Counted from the stretch's first letter, positions 14,891 through 21,770 are shown. The stretch: 32,545 nt of DNA from a virus (IMGVR_UViG_3300045800_000016:1-32545), one strand, 5' to 3'. Notes: generated by a model from the sequence alone, not told the origin. Translations and numbers: made by a program.

Positions 14891-15584
14891 AAAGTGTTCA
14901 AGATGTAAGGTAGAGATGCCTATTTTGGAATTTTACAAGGATAGGAGCCAAAAAGATGGACGTACTCGTTCTTGTAAGTATTGTAACTTAAAGGTCACAA
15001 AGGTATCGAGAGACAAGAATAGCTCTAGGGAGTTTATTGTCATACCCGAGGTAAGGACCTGCCCCAGATGCAAAACGGAAAAACCTAGTTCGGAGTTTAG
15101 CAAGAACAAGACTAGATCAGATGGTCTGAATTCTTGCTGCAAGGTATGTGACGCTAAATCTAAGGCCTTATCTAGCGAGAAAAATAAAGCGAGGCAACAC
15201 GTCACAATTCCTGAGTTCAAGACCTGTCCAAAATGTGGGCTAGAAAAACCTAGCTTTGACTTTAGCTTTGCTAAAAGAGTGAAAGACGGGCTTAAGGGTA
15301 TTTGCAAAAAGTGTGATAGCGTTCGTCGAATGATGGCCGAATATGGCATCTCTAATGAGAGGTATAACGATTTACTTAATTCTCAAAATGGACAGTGTGC
15401 CATTTGTAAATGCACACCTGGAACTGACGAAAGACCTCTGTGTGTAGATCACAGCCACATAACCGGAGAGGTTCGTGGTCTTTTGTGTGTTGGTTGTAAT
15501 TTTTTGATAGGGCTAGCTAAAGATTCTATACATAATCTGTATAGTGCCATTGAGTACCTTAACAAGTATGAGAAATCAAAGTGA
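14877..15584 (+). CDS. Zinc-ribbon-repeat endonuclease VII-type protein (endonuclease 2)
   Basis: The protein has 235 residues. Three zinc-ribbon repeats have first Cys pairs at 7/10, 62/65 and 117/120 and second pairs at 33/36, 88/91 and 143/146, an exact 55-residue period. The nuclease core is CAIC (174-177), DHSH (191-194) and CVGC (204-207), followed by the usual GL-x-K-S helix. It is probably a free-standing homing endonuclease. The ATG lies in the helicase tail (14-base overlap, with AAGG upstream), and Lys5 starts at the second base of the helicase TAA. Its TGA overlaps the GTG of the next gene, so it sits seamlessly between two genes. Confidence 0.87.
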   Translation: MLLSKKCSRCKVEMPILEFYKDRSQKDGRTRSCKYCNLKVTKVSRDKNSSREFIVIPEVRTCPRCKTEKPSSEFSKNKTRSDGLNSCCKVCDAKSKALSSEKNKARQHVTIPEFKTCPKCGLEKPSFDFSFAKRVKDGLKGICKKCDSVRRMMAEYGISNERYNDLLNSQNGQCAICKCTPGTDERPLCVDHSHITGEVRGLLCVGCNFLIGLAKDSIHNLYSAIEYLNKYEKSK

Positions 15585-16249
15585 AAATATTCAATACGGA
15601 GGTTTTTGGATTCAGGGCAGCTCTCAGGGGATTGAGAAACCCCATGGACAGCTGGGAGAAGTCCGATACCGATTTTGAGTCTGTAGCGGGACTGTATGAT
15701 CCATTTAGTCATATTGACTGTACTGATGCCCCAGAAAAAATAGGGGACGGCGATTTGTGTCTTCTCAAGAACCTTACCAATGCGGGAACAGAACACCGGA
15801 AGGCCCTCAGGATGATTCAGATTTGGGCGACGTGGATATTGCCTAGATATGTTTGGACCGAGGCAGACACTTACAAGATTGGTATGACTAGGATGTCGTG
15901 TAGCACGATGCACAAGTTGGGGTGTAGGGACCTTACCGTAGATGATTTTCAGGATGGTGATGTTAGCCAAAATACCCTGGAAGAGTTAAATACCCTTGGG
16001 GAGGAGTATCGGGACTTGGTGGGTAACAAGAACCGAAAGAAGGTTCTTCGTGCAATGAAGAAAAAGCTCCCTGAGGGCTTTCTACAAAGGGCAGACGTTA
16101 ACTTCAATTATGAGACAGCTCTCAATATTTTTCGCCAGAGGAAGAACCATCAGCTACCAGAGTGGAGGTTTGGGGGCGAAGGACTTCCTGAGTCTATTTG
16201 TCACTGGTTGCATACCCTTCCACACCTAGATAAGTTGGTAGAAGTGTAA
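15581..16249 (+). CDS. Conserved phage protein resembling the ThyX-like family
   Basis: The 222-residue protein belongs to a family common in phages and prophages, recognised by FGFRAALRGLRNPMDSWEKS at the N-terminus, HRKALRMIQIW, DTYKIG-x5-SCSTMHKL and a final NYETALNIF-RQRKNHQLPEW. From memory, relatives are listed as hypothetical or as ThyX-like, and the pattern of a His/Arg-rich helix plus RKNHxLxEW recalls FAD-dependent thymidylate synthase. The canonical ThyX motif RHR-x7-S-x-R is absent, so enzyme activity is uncertain. A role in making thymine nucleotides would fit beside the reductase and deaminase. The start is GTG, overlapping the stop of endonuclease 2. Confidence 0.7.
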   Translation: MKIFNTEVFGFRAALRGLRNPMDSWEKSDTDFESVAGLYDPFSHIDCTDAPEKIGDGDLCLLKNLTNAGTEHRKALRMIQIWATWILPRYVWTEADTYKIGMTRMSCSTMHKLGCRDLTVDDFQDGDVSQNTLEELNTLGEEYRDLVGNKNRKKVLRAMKKKLPEGFLQRADVNFNYETALNIFRQRKNHQLPEWRFGGEGLPESICHWLHTLPHLDKLVEV

Positions 16250-16288
16250 TGGTAATGGTAATGGTAATGGTAATGGTAATGGTAATAG
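16247..16288 (+). repeat. TAATGG hexanucleotide repeat (six copies plus one variant)
   Basis: Six perfect TAATGG units run from 16247 to 16282, followed by TAATAG. The first unit is the stop codon of the ThyX-like gene overlapping an ATG. Each unit gives a further ATG in the same frame, so the downstream protein begins MVMVMV. Copy-number change would alter the number of start codons without shifting the frame. Confidence 0.95.
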
Positions 16289-16524
16289 ACTACCCTCTCT
16301 ACATTGAACCCAAAAAGCTGAAGGAGCTTGAAGAAGCCTTAGCTGAACAGGGCCGGATTCTGAAGAGTATTAAATGGTACGGTAAGAATAGGTTAACGGT
16401 AATGACGACTGTCGATCCTCTGGATTGGCGAGGGGAGGCAACAACACAAGCTTTTCTTTTGATGATATTTTGTATCGAATATATGCCGTTTTTGAGCAGG
16501 AGAGGGATTGGGAGGATGGACTGA
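16249..16524 (+). CDS. Small hypothetical protein, apparently frame-broken
   Basis: The frame opens at the first ATG of the TAATGG repeat and gives 91 residues, but any of six in-frame ATGs (16249-16279) could be the start. Up to about residue 60 the sequence looks like real protein (YIEPKKLKELEEALAEQGRI, then KWYGKNRLTV). After about 16430 the quality drops (AFLLMIFCIEYMPF), while the -1 frame becomes protein-like to a stop at 16580. Either the gene was shifted near the GGGG run at 16432-16435, or it is read with a frameshift, or the sequence has an error. Function unknown. Confidence 0.55.
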   Translation: MVMVMVMVMVMVIDYPLYIEPKKLKELEEALAEQGRILKSIKWYGKNRLTVMTTVDPLDWRGEATTQAFLLMIFCIEYMPFLSRRGIGRMD

Positions 16525-16580
16525 AGTATATGACCCATTACGAGAATATGAGATGGTGGGGATCAGCTGATTACAGATAA
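16392..16580 (+). other. Second-frame continuation of the frame-broken small gene
   Basis: In the frame -1 to the preceding entry the sequence is open from 16392 to TAA at 16578-16580. From about 16434 it reads GGNNTSFSFDDILYRIYAVF, then EQERDWEDGLKYMTHYENMR. This has normal amino-acid use, unlike the competing frame. No start codon with a ribosome site lies in this frame. Joined at about 16432 it would give a protein of about 109 residues ending 15 bases before the sigma factor gene, which matches the tight gene spacing here. Confidence 0.5.
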
Positions 16581-16595
16581 CCAACAGGGGAACAA

Positions 16596-17618
16596 ATGAT
16601 CGACGACTCAGGACATTTCCAAGGTTTTACAAAGGTGGTCGAAAGGGCTATTGCCAAGTATGGCCACCTGAAGACCGAAGATATGACTGCCCTCCAGTGT
16701 AAGCAGGTAGAACAGCTTGCTAGATTGGAGGTTGAGTTTAGGAAGGCCCTGATTAAGGACCCCAATGGGGAGGCTGCGTATTTAGCGTTCATTTCGTTTG
16801 TGTTGGATGACAAGAAAAATATTCTGTCCGCCAGGCCGTACTTTAGGTGTCGTAGGTCGTATTTTGCCAGTCATGTGTCCAAGGCTATCAGGAAGCGCAA
16901 TGTCCAGGTCCTCCAGCGGTATTGGGTGAATTATCACTTTATCAATTTTGTTACGAAGAAATTTCACTTTGGGGAAGACGTCCTTAGGACTGTCAGGAGG
17001 ATCAAGGAAGCCAGGCAGAAGCTGGTAATTATGAATATTCCTTTGGTCATTTCCAGGGCGAACATTTTTTGGTCTAGGACGCCCAAGTCGCATTTGAGTT
17101 TTATGGACATGGTTCAAGTCGGGGTAGAGGGCCTGATTGCGGCTATTGATAAGTACTGTGGGGAATACTCTAAGGTGTACCGAAGTGTAGTTATAGGTAG
17201 GTGTGTTGGAAATCTGATCGAGTCATATTCTAGCACTATGCTTCATTTCTACCCCGCCGACAAACGCAAGATCTACCGTGCCAATAAATTCAAATCACGA
17301 CACGTCCACGGTGATTACGATATAGACGATTTGGTCAACGAAGTTTCGAAGGCCGAAGGCAACGGTACCAACATAGAGGAAATCAGTAGCTTGATGGCAG
17401 CTGCCACAATGGTCAGTGCCGATTCGACTATTCAGAGTGACGCCGGGGAGTCTACGGTAACTGATTCAATTTCTAGGTATGCAGCTCCTGAGGAGAACAG
17501 GCCAGACCTACAGGTAGAAGCCAAAGAGACACATGATTTGATGCAAAGGGTTATAGAATCGTTGTCTTTGCTGGATAGGAAGCTTTTGAGGTTGAAGGGC
17601 CTTGACTTTGCGGTATAG
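16596..17618 (+). CDS. Sigma-70-like transcription factor lacking the region 4.2 helix-turn-helix
   Basis: The protein has 340 residues. Residues about 140-225 match sigma region 2: LVIMNIPLVISRANIFW (2.1), LSFMDMVQVGVEGLIAAIDK (2.2, the core-binding part) and SVVIGRCVGNLIES (2.3-2.4, DNA melting and -10 contact). Near the end, LDRKLLRLKGL is a region 4.1-like helix, and the protein stops there, without the helix-turn-helix that reads the -35 box. T4 gp55 is a known late sigma without region 4 that needs a coactivator, so this may direct late transcription. The N-terminal 130 residues are helical and basic. GGGGA lies just before the ATG. The last codons contain the -35 box of the next promoter. 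Confidence 0.78.
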   Translation: MIDDSGHFQGFTKVVERAIAKYGHLKTEDMTALQCKQVEQLARLEVEFRKALIKDPNGEAAYLAFISFVLDDKKNILSARPYFRCRRSYFASHVSKAIRKRNVQVLQRYWVNYHFINFVTKKFHFGEDVLRTVRRIKEARQKLVIMNIPLVISRANIFWSRTPKSHLSFMDMVQVGVEGLIAAIDKYCGEYSKVYRSVVIGRCVGNLIESYSSTMLHFYPADKRKIYRANKFKSRHVHGDYDIDDLVNEVSKAEGNGTNIEEISSLMAAATMVSADSTIQSDAGESTVTDSISRYAAPEENRPDLQVEAKETHDLMQRVIESLSLLDRKLLRLKGLDFAV

Positions 17619-17629
17619 TGGAGTATACT
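17602..17629 (+). promoter_or_regulatory. Sigma-70-type promoter inside the sigma gene tail, predicted leaderless
   Basis: TTGACT (17602-17607), a 16-base spacer and TATACT (17624-17629), then 6 bases to ATG 17636. The -35 box is built from the last codons of the sigma factor gene. The spacing predicts a transcript starting at the ATG. Confidence 0.65.
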
Positions 17630-17635
17630 TGTCGG

Positions 17636-17797
17636 ATGAGTCTAAATGAACTAATTAAGTTTTTGACAGAGATTAGTCAAACCCATCCAGGTAACGCGGA
17701 GGTCTATGTATCAACTGATGCTAGGTGTATCCGTTTGCGTCCTGAGGTTCAGTTTGGTGGCTTTGACATGGCCGTCATCCTACAGGGAGAAGACTAA
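17636..17797 (+). CDS. Small hypothetical protein (53 aa)
   Basis: A short gene reading MSLNELIKFLTEISQTHPGN, then a strand-rich acidic tail ending AVILQGED. It is supported by normal codon use, by a promoter ending 6 bases before the ATG and by the TAATG overlap with the next gene. It looks like a small alpha/beta protein of unknown role. It opens a run of small genes that ends with the SbcD-like nuclease. Confidence 0.72.
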   Translation: MSLNELIKFLTEISQTHPGNAEVYVSTDARCIRLRPEVQFGGFDMAVILQGED

Positions 17798-18024
17798 TGC
17801 TTGTAAGTAGCCACACTATTTCAATCTGGCATCAATGGAATTTTGCGTCAAAGGAAATCCAGGACGCCTTCCTTGTCCACGCAGAAGACGACCTTATTGT
17901 ATTTGTGCCGAAGGTTGTAGAGAACGGGGTACACATTCCGGAATTTTTAACTCTTTTACATGTAGGAGACGGTGTAAAATTGTCGCACGGCACCGCATAT
18001 GTAGGGAAGGGTAAGATTGTATGA
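17797..18024 (+). CDS. Hypothetical protein (75 aa)
   Basis: A 75-residue, strand-rich protein without membrane segment or Cys. The sequence LHVGDGVKLSHGTAYVGKGK looks like a small beta-barrel or SH3-like fold with a VGD turn. I do not recognise it. It starts on the stop of the 53-residue gene (TAATG) and its stop overlaps the next ATG (ATGA), so all three are coupled in translation. Confidence 0.72.
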   Translation: MLVSSHTISIWHQWNFASKEIQDAFLVHAEDDLIVFVPKVVENGVHIPEFLTLLHVGDGVKLSHGTAYVGKGKIV

Positions 18025-18389
18025 AGGTTACGGCCCAGCTTCTAATTTCTGGCACTGGTAGCATCAAGGAAATCCGCGCCACCCCAGGAAACGATAAAGA
18101 CCTGTTTATCGTCCTTGACACCTACAATAATGCCGCAGCTATTGACGCTGTAGTCGCGTATTTAGGCCTTGAGGCTTTAGCTAATACGCGCAACATTGGG
18201 TTTCAAGAGTATTTGATCGGGCTAGAGGGGATGGCGAAAGATATGCTTGGCCACCCATTGGAAGCTAAGAACGAACCACCAGCCCAACCCGTTGCACCTG
18301 TAACAGCCGACACCCAACATTACACAGAACAACTCCCCCTCTTCCCAGACAAGAAAGAAGACTCCAATGTCCCTAGTATTTCAAAATAA
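18021..18389 (+). CDS. Hypothetical protein (122 aa)
   Basis: The first 80 residues look like a compact alpha/beta domain (VTAQLLISGTG, LFIVLDTYNN, AAIDAVVAYLGLEALA). A Pro/Ala-rich tail follows (NEPPAQPVAPVTADT) and ends in EQLPLFPDKK. Short QLPLF-like tails resemble the clamp-binding peptides (QxxLF) used to dock on sliding clamps, so an interaction with a replication clamp is possible but speculative. The start overlaps the previous stop by 4 bases and the end overlaps the next gene by 23. Confidence 0.7.
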   Translation: MKVTAQLLISGTGSIKEIRATPGNDKDLFIVLDTYNNAAAIDAVVAYLGLEALANTRNIGFQEYLIGLEGMAKDMLGHPLEAKNEPPAQPVAPVTADTQHYTEQLPLFPDKKEDSNVPSISK

Positions 18390-18753
18390 TGTAGTTGCTT
18401 GTTTGCCGTTTACGGAAGAGCAACTGAACCCAAAGAAGACCAGCAGCCTTGCTACACTTGGCGGGGGGAAGGGGATCTCTCTGGAGCCCCTGTTGGTTTG
18501 GAAAGGTACTGAGGCTGGGGGCAAGACTATAATCGGTGATGATGACTTGGTCTTTGTGAAGTCGACAAGTATCACGACTCCTTGGGCAAAGGAAAGGGTT
18601 ACGATTGCTGGGTGCGTGTGGGAGGATGTGATTGATGAAAAGACGGGCAAGAACAAGCTCATTGAATTCATCCTTGTTCCAGTATCGGAAATTATAGCTA
18701 TTGACCGCGACTTTCAAGTAAACGAAGATAAGGAAGTATTGAAGGTGAACTAA
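18367..18753 (+). CDS. Hypothetical beta-rich protein, weak GroES-like candidate
   Basis: The protein has 128 residues and is strand-rich, with a flexible Gly-rich stretch near residue 35. The second half has the order seen in co-chaperonins: IGDDDLVFVKST (cf. the GD-x-V-x-F strand), ERVTIAG, then FILVPVSEIIAI (cf. the GroES ending LIM-x-E-x-DILAI). A GroEL-like gene lies in the same window, so a partner would make sense. The similarity is short and the N-terminal DRVLVK-type signature is missing, so I call this only a possibility. The overlap with the previous gene is 23 bases; the stop overlaps the next ATG (TAATG). Confidence 0.62.
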   Translation: MSLVFQNNVVACLPFTEEQLNPKKTSSLATLGGGKGISLEPLLVWKGTEAGGKTIIGDDDLVFVKSTSITTPWAKERVTIAGCVWEDVIDEKTGKNKLIEFILVPVSEIIAIDRDFQVNEDKEVLKVN

Positions 18754-18905
18754 TGAGTAAATGTACTTTGATGAAAATTGTGTCGGCTCCTATAGCCGGT
18801 CTTTTGTTCGTCATGTTTTTGCCGTTTGTCGGTTTCATCATCGCTGGGCAGTACCTGTGTTTGAAAGCTTGGTACATGCTAGGGTTTGGTAAGCGACGTG
18901 TCTAA
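18753..18905 (+). CDS. Small membrane protein (50 aa)
   Basis: The gene reads MSKCTLMKIVSAPIAGLLFV, continues with a hydrophobic stretch to about residue 33 and ends in GFGKRRV. One transmembrane helix, perhaps two short ones, with a basic C-terminus. It is supported by TAATG coupling to the preceding gene and by an 8-base overlap with the start of the SbcD-like gene. Possible roles include a holin-like or superinfection protein, but the sequence shows only membrane insertion. Confidence 0.68.
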   Translation: MSKCTLMKIVSAPIAGLLFVMFLPFVGFIIAGQYLCLKAWYMLGFGKRRV

Positions 18906-19905
18906 GATTCTGATTATAGGAGACGTTCATGCTGTTCCACAGGAGCTTGCTGATTGCGAGGCTCTGTGGCGGCTTGTCGTGGAGACTGTTGAGACTCACA
19001 AGGTAGAAACGGTCCTCTTACTGGGGGACCAGTTCAATACTCACGACATTGTTAACACTCGGGTAATCGACTTTTGGATGAATTCCTTCAAGCGATTGGT
19101 GGGTTCTCCAGAGACGATGGGGCTTGATGGGCCGGTTGTGGTTTGTTTGGTTGGAAATCACGACCAGCTGACCCCGACGATCAGACATCCTCATGCTATG
19201 GTGCCTTACCAGGATATTTGCAACGTGGTAGATAACCCTACTAGAATTGGCTCATCGTGTTATATGCCATACTACGCTAATCCGGTAGAGTTTATCGAGG
19301 ATGCGGTAAGGATGAAGAACAAATGCCCAGATGTTGACACGTTGTTCTGTCACCAAACGTTCTGCGGTGCTGATCAGGCCCTAGGCTTCTATTCTAAGGA
19401 CGCAGTCGAACCTAGTGCCGTACCCTTCAAGCGCATCCTTTCGGGTCACATTCACAAGCCTATGCGTTTTGGAAAGGTCTGGTATGTAGGGGCTCCAAGG
19501 TGGCGGACGCTGACTGATGCCGAGGTTGAGACCAGGAATATTTACATCCTGGAGACTGGCAAGCCACCGGTTGCAATCCCTACTAATACGCACTGTGCCA
19601 GAATCTATAAATTTGAGGATTCTGAAGCTGCACCGGTCCAGATTAACTTGACGCAGGACGAACTGACCAGAGCTGACCTAAGGATAACAGTCGCTGGCGA
19701 CCTTCCTTATATTACTAAGCGTATGTCGGAATTGAAAGGGAAATATAACGCAAAGTGTAGAGGAGTACCAACCAGGAGCAAACTGGCTAAGGCCTCCGAA
19801 AGTGAAGGAATAGACAAAGCGTTTAGTCGTTTCGCTCAAGACTTCAATCCGCCGAACGGAACCAACCCCAATCTCTTAATGAAGGAAGTTTGTGCAAGAT
19901 TTTAA
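18898..19905 (+). CDS. SbcD/Mre11-like nuclease (T4 gp47-type)
   Basis: A calcineurin-like phosphoesterase of 335 residues with all the usual motifs: GDVH (residues 8-11), GDQF (43-46), GNHD (86-89), then a CHQT His and GHIHKP. These residues bind two metal ions. It should form a complex with the SbcC-like ATPase (5921-8008) that trims DNA ends for recombination. I chose the GTG at 18898, in GTGTCTAAG, over a TTG at 18886 because motif I then lies at the usual distance from the N-terminus. The C-terminal 100 residues are a capping/partner region. Its last codons contain the ribosome site and GTG start of endonuclease 3. Confidence 0.9.
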   Translation: MSKILIIGDVHAVPQELADCEALWRLVVETVETHKVETVLLLGDQFNTHDIVNTRVIDFWMNSFKRLVGSPETMGLDGPVVVCLVGNHDQLTPTIRHPHAMVPYQDICNVVDNPTRIGSSCYMPYYANPVEFIEDAVRMKNKCPDVDTLFCHQTFCGADQALGFYSKDAVEPSAVPFKRILSGHIHKPMRFGKVWYVGAPRWRTLTDAEVETRNIYILETGKPPVAIPTNTHCARIYKFEDSEAAPVQINLTQDELTRADLRITVAGDLPYITKRMSELKGKYNAKCRGVPTRSKLAKASESEGIDKAFSRFAQDFNPPNGTNPNLLMKEVCARF

Positions 19906-20482
19906 GACATGTTCTAAATGTCACATGACAAAAAAGCTTGCGGAGTTTGGCAAGGACAAGAATCGCAAGGATGGGTTTAACTGTCATTGCAAGGAGTGTT
20001 GTAAAACGGCCAGGCTATTATATCTTGGGAAGAATAAAGCTAGGGTAACAGTTGCATATCCACTTTCTAAGGTCTGTTTTGCTTGCCAAGTAGAGAAACC
20101 TACAGAGAGGTTCGGCAAGAACAAAACGAACAAGGACGGCCTTCAAAGGTGCTGCAAGGATTGTTCTTATGTGATCTACAGAAGATCTCTGTACGGGGTT
20201 ACAAAAGAGTGGTACCAAGCGACTTTAAAATCTCAAGAACACGCTTGTGCTGTTTGTAAGACCGATACCCCTGGCGGGCGTGGAGAGTGGCACATAGACC
20301 ACGAGCACGTTAAGGGGTGGAAGGAAATGCAGCCAGCGGAACGTATGTTGTATGTTCGCGGGCTGTTGTGTTACAGTTGTAACCACGCCTTGGGGTTATT
20401 TAAAGAATCTGTAAAAAGCTTGGAGTCGGCGGTTGTTTATCTCAACAAACACAGTTTAAGAAAATTTGAGAAGGTGGAGTAA
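19892..20482 (+). CDS. Zinc-ribbon-repeat endonuclease VII-type protein (endonuclease 3)
   Basis: The protein has 196 residues and two zinc-ribbon repeats (Cys pairs at 7/10 and 33/36, then 62/65 and 88/91), one repeat fewer than the other two but with the same 55-residue period. The nuclease core has CAVC (119-122), DHEH (136-139) and CYSC (160-163), with a 12-residue insert between DHEH and the last pair. The start is GTG with a strong AAGGAAG site, 14 bases before the SbcD-like stop; Lys5 starts at the second base of that TAA. The stop overlaps the next ATG (TAATG). It is probably a free-standing homing endonuclease. Confidence 0.87.
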   Translation: MQDFKTCSKCHMTKKLAEFGKDKNRKDGFNCHCKECCKTARLLYLGKNKARVTVAYPLSKVCFACQVEKPTERFGKNKTNKDGLQRCCKDCSYVIYRRSLYGVTKEWYQATLKSQEHACAVCKTDTPGGRGEWHIDHEHVKGWKEMQPAERMLYVRGLLCYSCNHALGLFKESVKSLESAVVYLNKHSLRKFEKVE

Positions 20483-20763
20483 TGTCAAAGCTAGCACGTT
20501 GTAGGCCCTCATGGAAGAAGCGAACGAGTCGGAAGGCCAGGAAACGAAAGGAGCAGGTCTTTCGGCTAAAAATATTCGCTATGCTTAATAGTAAGGTCAA
20601 GTTACCTAGTTGTCTATTGGCAGGGGCAGCTCTTCAGATGGAAGATTTGGACTGGAGCAAAATGAAGTGTACTACTTATGATATTACGACAATCAAGCTA
20701 AAGAAGGGTGTGACTTTCGGGCCACACTCACAGGTCTACGGAAGCGGTACGTCCAATGAGTAA
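20482..20763 (+). CDS. Small basic hypothetical protein
   Basis: The 93-residue protein has a very basic N-terminus (WKKRTSRKARKRKEQVFRLK), so it probably binds nucleic acid. The rest is mixed, ending in a Gly/Ser-rich tail. I do not recognise it. It is coupled to endonuclease 3 by TAATG and overlaps the next gene by 8 bases. It is the first gene of the run leading into the terminase genes, so a role in packaging or nucleoid handling is possible but unproven. Confidence 0.65.
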   Translation: MSKLARCRPSWKKRTSRKARKRKEQVFRLKIFAMLNSKVKLPSCLLAGAALQMEDLDWSKMKCTTYDITTIKLKKGVTFGPHSQVYGSGTSNE

Positions 20764-21166
20764 GCTAGACTGGACAGCGCAGCTCGTTTTATTGAGAGGT
20801 ATGTTTCAAAAGCTAGGAATTCTACATGAAGCCCAGGCACTTCAGCTACGGTTGTGGCCATATACGGTCGATCCTAGCTTAGGAAAGTCCGAGGCAAAGG
20901 TTGATATGGAGACCCAGATTGTCACTTTCGTTTGGAGTGGTTCAACGCTGAGTGTCGACAAAAAATACCAAAAGAGGCTCCAATCCCTGTCAGACAACGT
21001 AAAGTTTCTTCTTGGTGAAGCGTGGCTAACCGAGGTTATTCTCGACGGAATCACAATCTTTGTATCTGGAACCAATGCAAAACCAAGTAGTCGAGGCCGA
21101 AATTGTAAATCCAAGCGAGTTAACAAAAAGCGAACCAAGCGTAAGCCTAGCAAAAAGAGAAAATGA
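20756..21166 (+). CDS. Hypothetical protein with a strongly basic C-terminus
   Basis: The protein has 136 residues. The first 105 look folded (helix, then strands such as TQIVTFVWSGSTL). The last 25 are nearly all Lys, Arg and Ser (NKKRTKRKPSKKRK), typical of non-specific nucleic-acid binding. That tail is encoded in the 92-base overlap with the putative small terminase gene, so its composition may be partly forced by the overlapping frame. Unknown function. Confidence 0.65.
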   Translation: MSKLDWTAQLVLLRGMFQKLGILHEAQALQLRLWPYTVDPSLGKSEAKVDMETQIVTFVWSGSTLSVDKKYQKRLQSLSDNVKFLLGEAWLTEVILDGITIFVSGTNAKPSSRGRNCKSKRVNKKRTKRKPSKKRK

Positions 21167-21770
21167 CCCTCAGGCCTGGCTTACTCCATCTGAAAAGTAC
21201 GCTTTAACATACTTCAAGGAGTCCTTCCAAAAAGGAGGGGCTTCTACGTATGCTATTGCTCCTAGTGTTCAAGCCCAACTGTTCACGCTGTATCTGAATG
21301 GCCGTAGTCTAAACGAAATCAGGCAGCTCAATCACCCGGCCTTTTCCTTGGGGCAGATTGTTCATGCTGCTGTGGAAGGTGACTGGTACAACCAAAAGGC
21401 CGAATATCAATCTGGCCTTATGCTGGCTGCTAGGGAGCGTTTACAGCAGGTTGGGTGTGAATCTGTCAAGTTCCTGGCTGATAGCATATCTGCGGCCCAC
21501 AAGCAGCACGGTGAGGCCTTACAAAAGTACCTCCAGTCTGGTAATCCTGCTGACCTGGGGGCTTTCGGCATTGGTTCCATCAGACAGTACAAAGAGGTCC
21601 TAGAGCTTCTCCTTAAGGCCACCGGGCAAGACAAGACATCGACCACCAACCTGAACGTACAAGGGGAGGTTCTGCATACGGCCACGGAAAGCACTACTAG
21701 TCCCGCTGGCACCAAGACAAGATCTTTAATTGAATTGGCGGCAGAGAAGAAATCTAGGGAAAAACAGTAA
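21075..21770 (+). CDS. Putative terminase small subunit
   Basis: The 231-residue protein begins at ATG 21075 (MQNQVVEAEI), with GGAA as ribosome site. A TTG at 21060 is possible but less likely. It directly precedes the large terminase (TAATG overlap), the usual place for the small subunit. Residues about 66-105 (VQAQLFTLYLNGRSLNEIRQ, then FSLGQIVHAAV) look like a helix-turn-helix that could bind the packaging site. A helical middle follows and a Thr/Ser-rich C-terminal tail could contact the large subunit. Small terminases are poorly conserved, so the call rests mainly on position and this motif. Confidence 0.6.
   Translation: MQNQVVEAEIVNPSELTKSEPSVSLAKRENDPQAWLTPSEKYALTYFKESFQKGGASTYAIAPSVQAQLFTLYLNGRSLNEIRQLNHPAFSLGQIVHAAVEGDWYNQKAEYQSGLMLAARERLQQVGCESVKFLADSISAAHKQHGEALQKYLQSGNPADLGAFGIGSIRQYKEVLELLLKATGQDKTSTTNLNVQGEVLHTATESTTSPAGTKTRSLIELAAEKKSREKQ

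Noticed and set aside
14933-15349. 138-codon antisense frame in endonuclease 2
   Set aside because: Its periodic Leu/Phe pattern mirrors the zinc-ribbon repeats of the opposite strand.
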